DNA of 64,000 nt from JAIOQJ01 sp963718635 (GTDB taxonomy: Bacteria > Planctomycetota > Planctomycetia > Gemmatales > Gemmataceae): positions 6,014,001-6,078,000 of the forward strand of contig OY970367.1 in assembly GCA_963718635.1 (NCBI GenBank), given 5' to 3'. This document shows positions 44,406 through 55,262 of this stretch, piece after piece. A program made the position numbers and the translations under genes. Every line of letters starts with the position of its first letter. Position 1 is the first letter of the stretch. A model generated the notes under the pieces. It worked only from the letters and a program-made list of their open reading frames with translations. It made no database searches and was not told the DNA's origin.

Positions 44406-46761
44406 CTAATTAAAGAACCCAAGCCAGAAGCTGAAGAGCTGCTTATGATCGCCGGGGCCTTGGTTGATTGGGAAGCCGAAGTCAAAGCGCCAACGGGACC
44501 GGACCCAGCAACTGCGGCACGGCGATGCGAACGCCCACACCTGCCGACACGCGGTAATCTTTGATTTCAACTGAACGCTCCACCGTGCCGCTGTCGATGA
44601 AGGCTACGAAGTAGAGGTTGTCGTTTGCCATCACCGGGATCTGGTATTCGAGGCTGTTCATCCAGGCGAACGTGCCGCCGACGTTGAAGCCATCGATGTA
44701 GGGGCCCACACCGCGGAACGAGAAGCCGCGAAGACTGCGGAAACCGCCGGCATAGAAGCGATCGTAAACCGGCGTATCGGCGCCTGCATAGGAGAACTGC
44801 GAACGAGCGGCGACCACGTGCTTGCCGCTGCCGTCTTTACGTTGATAGATCGTGAAGAACTTTGTTCCTTCAGCAGTAACCAGCGGATAGGTGTATGAGC
44901 CCACGACCTCTTCCGCACCGAAGTCGAGGATGCTCCCCTTGGTAGGCCGAAGGTAGTTGTCGCGTTCATCGCGTGTAAAGCCGAGGCGGGTGCCGACCGC
45001 AAAATGATGTCCGGCATAGTCCGTGATTTCCGGCGGCTCATAGGGCTGAGTGTTCGTGATGTTGATCGACTCAATGCGCGACGTAACATTGGCCGTCCAG
45101 ATGTTGTCGAGGCGTCGGCCGAGCGTGAAGCGGGCGCCGAGCCGCTCTTCGTTGTACTCCGCATAGGAGCGCTGGAAGAAGTAACCGCTCGTCGCCAGAC
45201 TGTAGCGGCTGTCGAACAAATAGGGCTCGCGCAACGACACCGTATAACGTTGAAACTGCGTGCCGGGCACCGCTTCAATGCGGAACTCCTGACCGCCGCC
45301 GCGGAAGGCTCGGCCTTCCCAAACGTCGTCCCAACTGTGCGGCAAGCGGAAAAGGTCGAAGTTTCTTTCATTCACAACGATGTTTCCAGTCAAGCCAGCA
45401 TCGGAGGTTACGCCGGCGCCAATCATGAAGCTGCCGGTCGGCTTTTCCTTAACGCTCACCAACAAATTCTTGAAAGGCTCGTCGACTTCCGGATGTTCGA
45501 TTTCGACCGTCGGCTTGATGCCCTGCTGCTGATCTTCTTCAAAGATGCCCAGCTTTGACAGCGCTTGCTCGGCGGCGATCATATCGGGAAACGATAGGAT
45601 TTGCCCAGGATAAAGCCCCAGCTGTCGGCGAATAACATTGTCGCGCGTAATCGTGTTGCCGATGATCTTGATTTCGCCGGTGCGGACGGGCTCTCGCTCT
45701 TCCAACTGATAGTTGACGTTCACGAGCCCATCGCCGACCTGATGCACCGTCTCGCGAATAGTCACGGATCGGCCTTGGTAACCCATGTAATCGCGGATGC
45801 GTTTCAGGTCGGCCGTGATGGTGAACTTGTCGTAGTTGTCTTTCTCACGAAGGTCGGTGTAGCTAAGCAACTTCTGTTCGGAATAGGTTCGCCCGCCATC
45901 GATCTGAACCTTGGCGACGGTATAGCGCTTCCCCTCTTCGACATGCAGAATCACTTGCACCGAGCGAAAATTTTCCGACCAGACGAGTTCGCGCTGCACG
46001 CGCACATCGAGATAGCCGAGATTGTGGTAGTATTCGGCCAGCTTGATGATGTCGAGTTCGAGCTGCATCGGATTGAAGTCGCCGCCCAGGATAGTCCCCA
46101 GGTAAGCCCGTTTGCTGCTGACCTGTGTTTTCAGACGGGCAGCGCTGATTTCGCTCTCATGCGGCCCAAAGAATTTGATGTCGATGCTGCTTACTTTGGC
46201 ACAAGGGCCTTCGGCAATGTCGAACAGCACCCGGCTGTCTTCCAGCTTGTTTCCTTCGATCAGATTTATGGTGACCCAATATCGGCCCATCTCTTGATAC
46301 TTGCGTAACAGCGCCTGTCGTGCGCCTTGGTTAAAGGCAGGGCTCATCGAATTGCCCTTCTTCAACCCCGTCAGTTTCTCCAATTCGGTTGGGCTCAGAT
46401 GCTCGGCGCCCCGATAGATAATGTCTTTGATCGTGCTCGGCAACTCCGCGACGTTCACCACGACGATCAACCGGCCATCTTTTTCTTCAACACCCAGTTG
46501 CACTCCATTGGGCGGGAACCATCCCGCTGCCAGCAAGCCGCCAACGTCTTCCTGAGCAGTGATTTCGCTGAAGCGTCGGCCTGGCTTCGTCAGCATGCGC
46601 GATAAAATTTCTTTCGTCGTCCGAATGCGATTCCCCTGCACGATCACATCGGCGACTTCCTTGCCCGCCGGCGGCTCGGCAGCGCTGGCGCACGAGGCGG
46701 CCAAGAGTACGGCCATCAGCGCCGGCAGCCAGCCCTTCGTCCCGTGCGGCATCCCAATCAT
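44406..46761 (-). CDS. bamA: BamA/Omp85-family outer-membrane assembly protein, frame break near the C-terminus
   Basis: BamA inserts beta-barrel proteins into the outer membrane. I use the ATG at 46761, after GGGGGGA, which opens a signal peptide (ALMAVLLAASCASA). POTRA domains follow: EVADVIVQGNRIRTTKEI near residue 33, then YTVAKVQIDGGRTYSEQKLL and VRTGEIKIIGNTITRDNVI. The barrel contains FYAGGFRSLRGFSFRG near residue 676. An apparent stop comes at 44482 after QLLGPVPLAL, but one extra base at about 44490 (GGCGCTTTG) restores RFDFGFPIN and FSFWLGFFN, the classical C-terminal signal, ending at 44406. The gene is probably functional. Confidence 0.88.
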
Positions 46762-46913
46762 TGCATTCCCCCCGGAAGCGTCGTGCGATTGCGGTTGTCT
46801 CTCCTCGGCGGCCAGCACCGAGTTCGACCGCGCAGTCACAGCGGTTTTCGAACGGGGGAAATAGGTTGACCGCCGGAATTTGTCAAGTCGAATGCTTAAA
46901 TACCCGGTCTTCA

Positions 46914-47051
46914 GGGTGCGCCAACGGATTTTGGCAGATGCTTGAATTGAGCACGGCCTCGTCTTACCCACCCCCTGGCTTTGCAGGCGCAAAGCCGGGG
47001 GGAGGGTGTAAAGGGCGAGATGTCAGTTTGCCAGAATCGGTTGGCGCACCC
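46914..47051. mobile_element. MITE-like element with 23-bp terminal inverted repeats and 8-bp target duplication
   Basis: GGGTGCGCCAAC at 46914 and its reverse complement ending at 47051 form imperfect 23-base terminal repeats. The 8-base sequence GGTCTTCA flanks the element on both sides (46906-46913 and 47052-47059), as expected for a target duplication. The 138-base element encodes nothing and contains a GC-rich stem. It is about 150 bases upstream of the bamA start. A partial relative lies at 32144. Confidence 0.75.
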
Positions 47052-47098
47052 GGTCTTCATTCCGCAATCCCGATTCCGCATTCCGCATTTTTACCGAG

Positions 47099-47662
47099 CG
47101 TTTTTCCGCGATTTCCTCGGGTTTCACCTTCGGGAAATACTTCCCGAATATTAACCGATAGCCTTGATCCCGCCTTCGAACGTCTGCATCGACGCTCCAC
47201 GTCGTCTACTTCGCCGGTGAAAGTTAGGCAGCTCGGTGAACGTCTTAATCGACGCAGAGCGTCGATTAAGACGTTCGACGCAGAGCGTCAAACGAGGTTT
47301 GCGGGTCGGAGCCGCTCCCTGATCGTCGCTCTGTCCTGCAAATTCATTGTGCGTTTCCCCAGGATTTTCTCGCAAAGTCCCTTCAGGAAATATTTCCTGA
47401 AGGGACTCTGCCGCGTCCGGCGAGAAAGCCGCCCTTTCAATGGTCAATTATCAATTTGCAATGTGTCTTAAACCATTGCAAACTGCGAACTGAAAACTAA
47501 AGATCCATAAGCCCATTTAAACTGCCGGCGCCGTCATTACCCGGCAGCATTTATCTCATTTGCGCACCTTCCCCGACGGTATGCCTTGCCACGCACCAGC
47601 GTGAACTGAAAAATTCGACATACTAGCTTAGGCGCGCTGTTTTGAGAAATCTCTTTTTATCT
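47099..47662 (+). repeat. Hairpin array C: two units, terminal module and an extra stem
   Basis: Boxes at about 47099 and 47351 precede palindromes at 47129-47148 (one mismatch in the core) and 47377-47406 (a perfect 30-mer with arm GTCCCTTCA). A partial copy of the terminal module is at 47622-47662. A separate perfect stem, 47239-47256 with 47260-47277, lies between the two palindromes. The region from 47060 to 47785 has no credible gene. Confidence 0.8.
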
Positions 47663-47785
47663 TTGCGGGCGAGGGTGTGAAATGTGAAATCCCGATCCGC
47701 TAGAATCAGTCGACGCTTTCGCAACGATCATTTCCGCGAACGATGAGAAGCCATGATCCAAACGACAAACGGCAAACCCGGGCCG

Positions 47786-50761
47786 CTATTTTTCTTTTGG
47801 AGCGGGCGACAGCGGCGCCTGCTTGGTCGCGGATAGATAGCCGATCAGGTCGCGGATTTCGGTCTTGGACAACAGGTCAAGCTGCCCCTCCGGCATGATT
47901 GAAATTTCGGATTCACTTACGGATTCCACGTCCTCGGCGGGCAAAACAATTCGTTCCGTCGCTGTCTGCACGATAAGGCGGGCCGGCGAACGTTCAACTA
48001 CAATTCCGGTGAACTTGCGGCCGTTGGTCGTCTCGACCGCCGAGACGCGATAGTCGCGGGCGACTTCCGCGCTCGGGTCGATGAGGTTTAACAGCAGATA
48101 ATCGAGGTTCGAACGATTCGAGCCGGTGAGATCGGGGCCGATCGTCTGTCCTTCCCCGTAAAGTTTGTGGCATTGCTGACACGTTTTGCTGAAGAGCCGG
48201 CGGCCGTTGCCAAGATCCGCCCGACTTAGGTAACTGGCAGTCAGCATCGATTTATAGCGTGTTATTTGCTCCTTTTTTTGTGGTGCGGTCTGGCGCACGT
48301 CGCCCCATACGAGCCGGAGCTTTTCCGTTACCAGCTTGTCGTTCAGTTCGTTCATTTGGCGCGCGCTATACGCCGAGACATCCGTGCGGAGAACGGTCTT
48401 AGTCGCTACGGCATCGAGCAACTCCGACGCATATTCCTTTCGCGAGGCGAGGGTAGCGATCGCATCCTGTTTCTCGTCCGCGGTCAAATTTGGATAGACG
48501 GCTAGAATGCGTTGGGGAGTTGCCTCGTGTCGGTAAGATGCCAGCCCTCTCAAGGCAATTTGCCGAACGGACTTGTCGGCTAATAGTTCATGCAACACCG
48601 GGGCGAAGTCGTGAACTTGCTTGTCAATCAAAGCCTGCAGCGCTTTTCGACGATCCGAGTCGAGGGCCTTCGGCGATACAGCTGTTTCCTTCAAGTTGGC
48701 TAGGGCTTGCGGATCGTCAAAGATCAGCGCGATCATCGTTGCATGTTCACTTATGTCCGGGTGGGCGCTTTCGGCTCAATTTGGCATAGGTTGCCTGCCA
48801 ACCATCCGGCATCTTCATGCTCTTGCGCCGCGCAGCCCTTCGCGCATTCCTGTTAACAAATCAAGCTGCACCGTTTCTTCGGCGTTTGCCAGCGCCGAAA
48901 TCAAAGCTTGGAGGTCGCCTTTTTCGCCGTGCGCGAGTGCATCATCGACAGCTCGACGAGCGATGTATTGCCGCACCAAGGGGACCTGCGCCCCCACCGC
49001 AAGTTGCAAGGCCCGCTTGGCGTCAGCCGCTACGAGCGGTTCGACGCCATACCAATACATCAACGGCAGATTGGCATCGGCACGATCCGTAGAGTGATTG
49101 AGCAGCCCCTCCGCAATGCGCCAACGTTCACGTAACGAGATGCGTTGCAGGGCAGAGGCCAAGTACAATCGAACCACCGCCGAAGGATCGTTCTTCGCCA
49201 TTTCCGAAAATTGGTCTAAGACCGCAGCAGCCGGCTTGCCCTCTTCGCATAAAAATTGGATGGCCCACGCGCGAATGTGTTCACTGCGATCGCTCAGCAG
49301 CGCAGGCAAGCGGCCCGAGTCAATGCCGCCGCAGACGAACAGTGCCCATAAGGCGCGCAGGCGTTGCGGGGCTTCCAGCTCCGTCGAGGCCAGCATCTTG
49401 CGCAAGGTTGAATAGGTAGGCTCTGCTTTCCAGTCGGCTTGTGTCGACCGCTCTTGTAACAAACGACGGGCGTGGCTGACGTGCCAATCGTTGCGATGCA
49501 GTTGCAACTTGACGAGTTCTTCGTCGCTCATCTTGCTCAAATCAACACCGGCTTTCTTCGGTTCGCCGAAACTGATTTTGAAGATGCGGCCATTGTCGAC
49601 GTGCGGCTTGTAAGTATGACATTCGCCCGTGTCGGACCAGTCGGACACAAAGATGCTGCCATCCGGCCCGCTGCGCAGGGTGACCCCCATAAACCAGGGA
49701 TCGGCCGAGAGCATAAAGTCTTTGCCATGGCTGGCGCTGTACCCGGAACCGTTTCGGTTGAGGATGTCGTTATTGATTCGTCGTCCATGAATGTTGCACA
49801 TGAAGACGCTGTTGCGATAAGTCGCCGGAAAACTATCGCCGAGATAGACCAGCGTGCCGCAATGGGCGTGACCGCCCCCCATCGCCAGCGTCTCAGGCGT
49901 TTCGCCGCGAATCTCAGCCGGTTTGTTGCCGGGGTAGTGCAGGTGATCCGCGCAAGTTGGCAGGCGATCGTAGGCGTAAAGGCTGGACGAGCGATTGCGC
50001 CACGGTTCATAATGGCCGCCCTGCACCATTTGGAAGAGGTGGGGATTGACGCAGTTGGAAACGAAGCATTGGCCGAAGTCGTCGAACGAAACGCCCCACG
50101 GGTTCGTGGTGCCGTCGGCGAAATTCTCAAAGGTACGCCGCGTGGGATGGATGCGAAACACGCCCCCATCGAAATGGATGCGCTCCTTGTCAGGGGCGCC
50201 GGGTCGGCCGACGTCTGACGGGCTGGTTCGGCCATGCCCGCCATATAGCCACCCATCCGGTCCCCACGTAAAACCGTTGACGAGATTGTGGCGGCTCTCC
50301 TTATAACCGAAGCCATCGAAAATGACTTCGGGTTTGCCGCTCGGTTTATTGTCGCCGTCTCTCATCGGAATGAAGTAGAGTTTCGGCGGTGAGATTACCC
50401 ACACGCCGCCAAAACCCACTTCGATGCCCGTGATGTAATTGAAACCTTCATAGAAGAGAGTGCGTTTGTCGGCGTGGCCGTTACCCAACGTGTCTTCGAG
50501 AATGACAATGCGATCTTTGCCCGTCGCTTGCCACTTGCCATAATTGAGAGCCTCCGCCACGAACAGACGCCCCCGGTCGTCGATGCAATAGGAGATCGGC
50601 TGCACAACATCCGGCTCGGCAGCAAAAACGGTGCTGCGGAAACCTTCCGGCAGGATCATGCTTTTTGCCGCCTTCTCGGCCGGCAATGGCGCCGGAGTCG
50701 TGTCGGTGGCTATCGCAATGATCGGTGTGGCCAGCGTGGAAAGCAGCATCCATCGTTTCAT
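47786..50761 (-). CDS. PVC-type heme-binding dehydrogenase with C-terminal cytochrome c domain, two compensating frame breaks
   Basis: Same family as the gene at 2068-4647. It begins with a signal-like segment (LLSTLATPIIAIA) and a beta-propeller (LPEGFRSTVFAAEPD near residue 37, TWGPDGWLYGGHGR near residue 164), continues with HEAT-like helices, and ends with a c-heme motif, CQQCH, near residue 815. The frame drops one base at about 48828 (GGCGC instead of GGCCGC) and gains one at about 48770. Joined, the reading is LRGRKSMKMPDGWQATYAKL and then SAHPDISEHATMIALIFDDP. It would be about 992 aa. It starts 4 bases after the previous gene and so is part of the same operon. Confidence 0.82.
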
Positions 50762-50765
50762 TTTT

Positions 50766-51140
50766 TCAACCCTGCAGTAGTCGCGGTGCGCATGGCTGTT
50801 GCCGCGTTGAAAGTGCCCACGGGCCGAGCCTCATTCCGAACAATAATGCCGCGACGTCAGTGGCGACCCGCTGTGCGTAATCGCGGTTGTGCTCAAACGT
50901 ATCCTTGCTTCCTATTGTCAGGACGGGAAGGCGGCCCACTTGCGAGGAGTCCGCGAGCGTGGCATAGAGCGAGTCGGGGCCATCAGGGTTTCGATTTTCT
51001 GTAAACAGTGTCCAGCGTTCTTGTTGACAATGTCTCCAGAGGGTGCGGTCATCAAGACACGAGGCGAGTTCGAGATCGTGGAACGTCACGAACTCCAGAG
51101 CGATCATCATTTCGAAATCGACTTTGTCCAATCGGTCCAT
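50766..51140 (-). CDS. Hypothetical protein, PIN-like/DUF5615-like, 124 aa
   Basis: A small soluble protein with the segment WTLFTENRNPDGPDSLYATL near residue 43 and RLPVLTIGSKD near residue 69. This resembles a family seen in cyanobacteria and planctomycetes whose fold is thought to be PIN-like, with an Asn-Arg-Asn loop in place of the usual acidic cluster. It lies between the very large unknown gene (45 bases upstream) and the PVC dehydrogenase (4 bases downstream), in one operon. Activity is not established. The family comparison is from memory. Confidence 0.55.
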   Translation of the reverse strand: MDRLDKVDFEMMIALEFVTFHDLELASCLDDRTLWRHCQQERWTLFTENRNPDGPDSLYATLADSSQVGRLPVLTIGSKDTFEHNRDYAQRVATDVAALLFGMRLGPWALSTRQQPCAPRLLQG

Positions 51141-51185
51141 GCCAGATTGTGGTAGGACAGCCGAAAAGTCATAAGCGGTTAACGG

Positions 51186-54100
51186 CTAACCGGCCAAGGG
51201 CTTATCCCAGTTATCGAGTTGTTGTTGCAGTTCATTGAACGAGAGGGCGAGGGGTAGCTCATCTTTGGTCGCAGGTTTGTCGAGTTGTTCGCGAACGCGT
51301 TCGACTTCGTTTTCGAACTTGCGCAGCCAATGAGGTACGTCTAACCCGACACCGGTCGGGTTTTCCACAAATGGCTTCAGATCCTCTTCGAGCCGTTGAA
51401 AGGCGTTGTTTTCGCTGCCCAGTCCATCGCGTGCTTCGCGGGCGGCTGGTTCGATCAGCGAGATCAAGCGGTCGAGGAGCAACGGTTGAACGAAACGCTC
51501 TTCGATCCGATCGCGAATGGTGCGGAGTTTCAATGCATAGTGATCCTCTTTGTGGCTTAGCTCGGCGAGTAGTTCTTCCCCGCGCGGGCGAAGATTTTCG
51601 CCGATGTTCTCGCGCCAGCGCTCGGCAATAGTGTGATGCCCTTTTCGGCAAAGGATCTCGTGAGCCAAGGCGAGCGGCCGCATCCGCCAGGCAACGCGAT
51701 CGTACTGAACCTTCAACCGGAGAAAATCGATCAGCACTGCCAGGTTGTCTCCATAGTCCGATTGCGTGGTGGTCGTGTTGTAGTCGCGATATTCCTCATA
51801 GTGTTCTTCGATGGTATGGAGAACCATTTCGATCCAGCGCTCGACCTGAGCGCGATCGAGCGATTCGTTTTCGAGGTCGTCGATCAAACGCTGCGGGGGT
51901 TCTTCGGAGCTGTCGAGTTCACTCAACCCGTCGAGCCATTGGCCTACCCCGCGATGAAGGATGCCGCGAAGGTTGCCGAGGATCATGAAGTGTGATGTAA
52001 AGAGCGGCCGGCCGTAGTTTTTGATGAAATCGCGAAGTTCGCGCCATTCATCTTCGCTGGTAAGCGACTCGAGAGTCGAAAGCCGCAACATCTGGCTATG
52101 ACTGGACCACAGATCGAGGAATGATTTGGCGATTTCGCGCAGAATATTGGTGAAAGCGAGCGTGCCGACGGCGCGCTCGGCATCCCATTGCACGGCGGCA
52201 TCGAGAAGCACTTCCACGATTTTGCGCAGTCCGGTGCGGAAGAGGCGATCGAAGTCGGACTTGCGCGGTCCCTCGACCGGCCCATTCAGTTCCATCGATT
52301 TCGCCATGCGCAGCAGATGATAGGTTTCGCGCAGCAGGCCAAGTTTGGGCAAACGATTGAAGAGCGATTCGAGAAACGCCATGGCCGTGCGCGCCCGCAG
52401 CGTGTCGCGCGGGGAGCCCCCCTCCGCCAGCGGAACGAATAAAAGTGGCTCGGACGAAAGCTCGCGCAACAGCCTCGGAAGAATGCGCCGCACCGCTTTG
52501 GGGTCGCGTGAAGCGAGCGCCCGTTCGGTGGCAATCGCGAACGGTTCCCAATTCAGTACGAAGGAACTTTCGGCCTCGGCTTCTTCACCGGCCGCAGCGG
52601 CAAGCATCCAGACGGCTTGGCTGACTTCGATGCGGGTCGTGAGCGCGATCTCGGCCAAATGATCGCGAATTTCGCGACGATGGTTGTACTCGATCACATC
52701 TTCGGTCGAGCCGACCGGGGCGGGGATATCGATTTCAAGCACTGCGTCCATGAAGGAGAGCAGGTCGCCTTCCCAGCGGCGAGCCGTCTGCAATGTTGCC
52801 GTCCAATTTTCAGAGTCGAATTCGATGCCGCGGGCCGTCTCGGCAATCTTGCACAAAAGCGGGCAGCAGCGGCAAGGAAATTCAAATGGTTTTCCATTCG
52901 CTCGCCGGTTTCTTCCAACAGAAAATCGCTCGGCCCATCGCCGCCGGCCAGCGAGCCTTCCTGCCCATCGTTGGCGCTATCTCGGAAGGACATTCCTTCG
53001 TACGCGGATTCAAATTCGGTCTCGCGTTCGCCGTCGTCGTCCTCCACCCCTTCGCCATTCAATTGAGGAACGTTCCACAGGTCGCTGGCGTTGACTTCCA
53101 ACATTTCGAGAAATCGGCCGAGCAAGACGGCGCGGTGGTCGGTTTCAACGTGTGCAATCACTCCATCGATCCAGCGCTCCGCCAACTCGGCAAAGGAGGC
53201 GTTGCCCTCTTCGAGCGCGATCATCTCCGCTTCACTGAGCCATGCCATGAGCAAGGAGAGAGCGGCATTCCAATCTTTTTCGCGCAGCAGCGCTTCGAGG
53301 ACTTGCGCATAGGCTGCTGTCGAAGAAATCCCAGAGCTCTGCCCGCGCCAGAACTGGATCTCGGAGCCGGATGGCTCCAGCTTCCACTCGCGCCAACGGA
53401 CGAGCGTATCGGCCACATGCTGCGCGGCTTCAGCTCGCTCGCCGCCGCCTAGGCGGGGGACATCGCTCACCGTATAGGTAGCGAAGCGATCCCACCAGGT
53501 GGCGAGGCGGTCGACACCTTCGCTCAGTTTTTGTTGCAAGTTGGCATCGCCGGCAAAGGCGGCGCCCGCCAACAGCCGGGAATAAAGATCAAACTGCAAC
53601 GTTACGGCGTCAATCAGTTCTTCGTTGCGCGAGTCGTGAACGCTGTCTTCTTTTGAATGAAACAGCGGGAACAATCCTTGAAAGCCCAGAATGTTCCAAG
53701 GATCGGCTAAAGCGCCGCAATCGATGCCGCGTTCAATCTGTCGTTCAATCTCGGGCAACAATTGCGTGGCCTTGCGCAGCTGGCCGGCATGGATGCTTAA
53801 CTCGGCGGTCATCTGCTGAACCCGGATTTCGCCGAGAAAACGTAACGAGGCGGTGGGAATCTGTCGAGCCCGCTCACGACTCGCTTCGGGGAAACCTAGC
53901 TCGGCGAACAGCATGGCCAGCCGGCGTTCCTGAAGCTGCACCGCACGCTGCCGCGCCAGGGTATGATTCAGGTGCTGGCGGATACCGCCAAAGGGCTGCC
54001 GTACGCGCTTGGCTTCGGCGCGCAGCCGTTCGCCCAAGGGGCCCGAAATCTTTTCGATCCACCATTGATAAAACTCGTCGCGATAATGAGCAATGCGCGG

Positions 54101-55058
54101 CACTAAATTGGCGAGCTTCACCGTCGAGTCGAGTGCGTTCGGCCCTTCGCCCGACATTCCAGCCGCCATTAGCACGGTACCCGCCAAGACTGTAGCCGCT
54201 TCCATCCCCTGATCGGCAGCGCTCGACGACTGCCCGCGATTGAGACTCTCTAATAGGGCATCGAGGACTGCCTGTCGAATGACGAAACGGCGATAGTTTC
54301 CCTGGCGATCAATCAGGTGCGGATCCCACTCGCCGAAGAGATAATTCGGTCGACGATTCGCGGGGTGGCCGTGGTCGTACGCGCGTGGGTCCATGGCCAA
54401 TTCATCGAGCTTGTTCGGGTCAAAGCCCGCTTGAAGCAAAATCGCCGGGTCGGTTTGCTCCAGCACTTCAATCGACTTCTGGACGATGGCCTGATAGGGT
54501 CCAAAGCAAGCGCCAACGCCCCGTATGTACAATGGCACCGGCCGGAACTTTTCGTGAGGAGAAAACTCGGTCTGCGCTCGTGTTTCCAGCAGGGCGATCG
54601 GGCGGTAGCCAACAAAGTCATTCAGCTTCGCAATGGCGCCGGCGACGATGCGTTCGTCGTCGTCTTCCAACGGGCCGCCTTGGGAGAGCACGGCTTCGCA
54701 AACGCGTGCCAGAAAAAACGGATTGAACAAGACAGTATCGGGCTGATGCGCCAAAAGATCTACGTGATATTCGCGATAGGCTTCCAGAACATGACCGAAA
54801 GCCAGGCGTAAGACAGCGCGGGCTTGCTTGAGGTCTTTGAAGGCGGATTGGCCGCTCTTCTCCAGGATATCGCACTGGCGGAACAGCCAAGCCCGTAACT
54901 CGTGCGTAGGATCCACGTGACCGCGTTGCGCGAGCAAGGTGTAGGCCTCGTTCAGCGCGCTGGAACTTGGCGTCCGGCCTACCGTCAGAAAAATTGAGAT
55001 AGCCTAGCAGACTGGCAGGGGGCACCAAGCCGGCTAGTTCGACAGCGGAAGCTTCCAT
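51186..55058 (-). CDS. Very large hypothetical protein, about 1290 aa, two frame breaks
   Basis: Read as one gene in three frames. It begins MEASAVELAGLVPPASLLGY, breaks at about 54985 in CAGCGCGCTG (+1 or -2), continues for about 690 residues from ALNEAYTLLAQRGHVDPTHE, breaks again at about 52858 (one base missing near CCCGCTTTTG) and continues as LCKIAETARGIEFDSENWTA to 51186. It is soluble and predominantly helical, with many Trp and Leu, and has no signal peptide or known motif. It is followed by the small PIN-like gene and the PVC dehydrogenase. I do not know its function; it looks like a conserved planctomycete scaffold. Confidence 0.65.
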
Positions 55059-55262
55059 CCGTTAAAAACCTCAACAGCACCTCTCGAAGGGAACACTGCA
55101 TCCTAGCACGGCGTCGGCGCCAATCCCAAGATGTTATCTTATCGAATCGCGTCGCCCGTTGAGTAAGCCGATCGCTCTTGGCCAAAAGCAGGCGATGCGG
55201 TATAGACCGCCGAAACTGCGACGGGCCGCCTGCGTCGCCACGGACATCGGGGCACGGCGTTC

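Noticed and set aside
23483..47406. Integron attC sites
   Set aside because: The palindromes are not separated by gene cassettes, lack the RYYYAAC-type ends, and no integrase is present.
54618..55058. Separate small gene upstream of the very large unknown
   Set aside because: Only its first 33 residues look real; they join the next frame at CAGCGCGCTG.
2541..55058. Long open frames opposite the large minus-strand genes
   Set aside because: They mirror the codon structure of real genes (high GC third position) and have no recognisable domains.
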